Below, piece after piece: positions 7,462 through 7,949 of a stretch of DNA of 7,949 nt (the first letter of the stretch is position 1; each line of letters opens with the position of its first letter). Source of the stretch: Burkholderiaceae bacterium. GTDB taxonomy: Bacteria; Pseudomonadota; Gammaproteobacteria; Burkholderiales; Burkholderiaceae. Under the pieces are notes generated by a model. The model searched no databases, was not told where the DNA came from, and saw nothing but the letters and a program-made list of their open reading frames with translations. Location of the stretch: assembly GCA_022701845.1 (NCBI GenBank), contig JAKONS010000325.1, forward strand, positions 1-7,949, given 5' to 3'. The position numbers and the translations under genes were made by a program.

Positions 7462-7949
7462 GGCCGGCCGCGCGCCGGTGGGCTGCACGCCGGCGGCCTG
7501 CAGCAGTCCGCGGGTGTAGCCCAGGCCGAACGCCATGAAGCGCTCGTGGTCGGTGTCGAGGTCGGACGCCGGCAGGTAGCCCGGGCAGAGCGGGCCGCCG
7601 TAGCCGCCGCGCTGGTAGGCCTTGACCGCCTGCAGCATGTCGACGTCGCCCTCGTCGGGAAACACCTGCTGGAAGTCCAGATAGCCGCCGCGGATGTTGC
7701 CCAGGTGGACCTGGAAGATGCGGCCGGTGGCGGCGAATTCTTCGATCACCGGGATCATCGCCTTGGCCGGTTCGCTGAACATGGTGGCGACGGTGCCCTG
7801 GCAGAAATCGAGGCCGTGGTTCGGGCTGGGCGACAGCGCCAGCAGCTGGCGCATGCCGTCGGCCGAACCGACCACATGCTCGATGCCGTCCAGCCCGCCG
7901 ATCGGGTAGGCCGGGTCGTGCGGGCGGCAGGCCAGCCGCACACCGGCGG
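7456..7949 (-). CDS. mannonate dehydratase (UxuA)-like TIM-barrel enzyme, 3' part only
   Basis: The last 163 codons are visible; the start lies beyond the right edge. Landmarks in order, numbered within the visible part: GVRLACRPHDPAYP (2-15), resembling the family's G-V-R-L-A-x-HP-D-D-P-P strand; IGGLDGIEHV (16-25); GLDFCQGTVATM (45-56), with the conserved Cys; IFQVHLGNIRGG (77-88), with the conserved His; FPDEGDVDMLQAVKAY (95-110), typical of UxuA; and a closing FMAFGLGYTRGLLQAAG helix. UxuA converts D-mannonate to 2-keto-3-deoxygluconate in hexuronate breakdown and binds a divalent metal. Two positions usually acidic or His (in HPxDP, and in the late D-H segment that here reads CPGYLPAS) look changed, so the substrate may differ. 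A sugar-isomerase-like TIM-barrel enzyme is the main alternative. It converges with the chemoreceptor gene; upstream neighbours are unseen. Confidence 0.75.
   Translation of the reverse strand, partial: AGVRLACRPHDPAYPIGGLDGIEHVVGSADGMRQLLALSPSPNHGLDFCQGTVATMFSEPAKAMIPVIEEFAATGRIFQVHLGNIRGGYLDFQQVFPDEGDVDMLQAVKAYQRGGYGGPLCPGYLPASDLDTDHERFMAFGLGYTRGLLQAAGVQPTGARPAR

Overview
This GC-rich 7.9 kb window looks chromosomal and betaproteobacterial, most likely Burkholderiales (Comamonadaceae-like). The basis is the RdgC sequence type, the tightly packed genes and codon use dominated by G/C third positions, all judged by eye. No mobile element, rRNA/tRNA gene, CRISPR array or integration scar was seen. 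Eight genes are supported; two run off the window edges.

Left part (1-1785), envelope proteins: the 5' part of a PagL-like outer-membrane lipid A deacylase gene (minus strand, with a good sigma70-type promoter); a small exported protein of unknown function (plus); and a Spy/CpxP-type periplasmic chaperone with a His/Met/Gly-rich tail (minus). The last two converge on a perfect-stem terminator that works in both orientations.

Middle part (1786-5616), DNA maintenance and copper export: rdgC (plus) encodes a RecA-modulating DNA-binding protein. Its C-terminal extension ends in an acidic tip very like that of single-stranded DNA-binding protein. Next is a divergent pair: a 64-residue CopZ-like copper chaperone (minus) and a 750-residue P1B-1 Cu(+) ATPase, CopA (plus). 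The 130-bp region between them holds a perfect 10-bp inverted repeat. CopZ would carry cytosolic Cu(+) to CopA, which would pump it to the periplasm; a His/Met-rich Spy-like protein nearby fits a metal or envelope-stress setting, but that link is inference. No copper regulator gene lies in the window.

Right part (5617-7949): a methyl-accepting chemotaxis transducer (plus), preceded by a 38-nt dyad overlapping the copA stop and by a perfect 22-bp palindrome just ahead of its ribosome binding site. It converges on the 3' part of a UxuA/mannonate-dehydratase-like TIM-barrel gene (minus) in which some usual metal-site residues look substituted.

Most of the window is ordinary core-type genome, and I did not find a clearly new multi-gene system. 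The best leads are the SSB-like tip on RdgC, the unusual start region of copA with its upstream inverted repeat, and the perfect palindrome ahead of the chemoreceptor.
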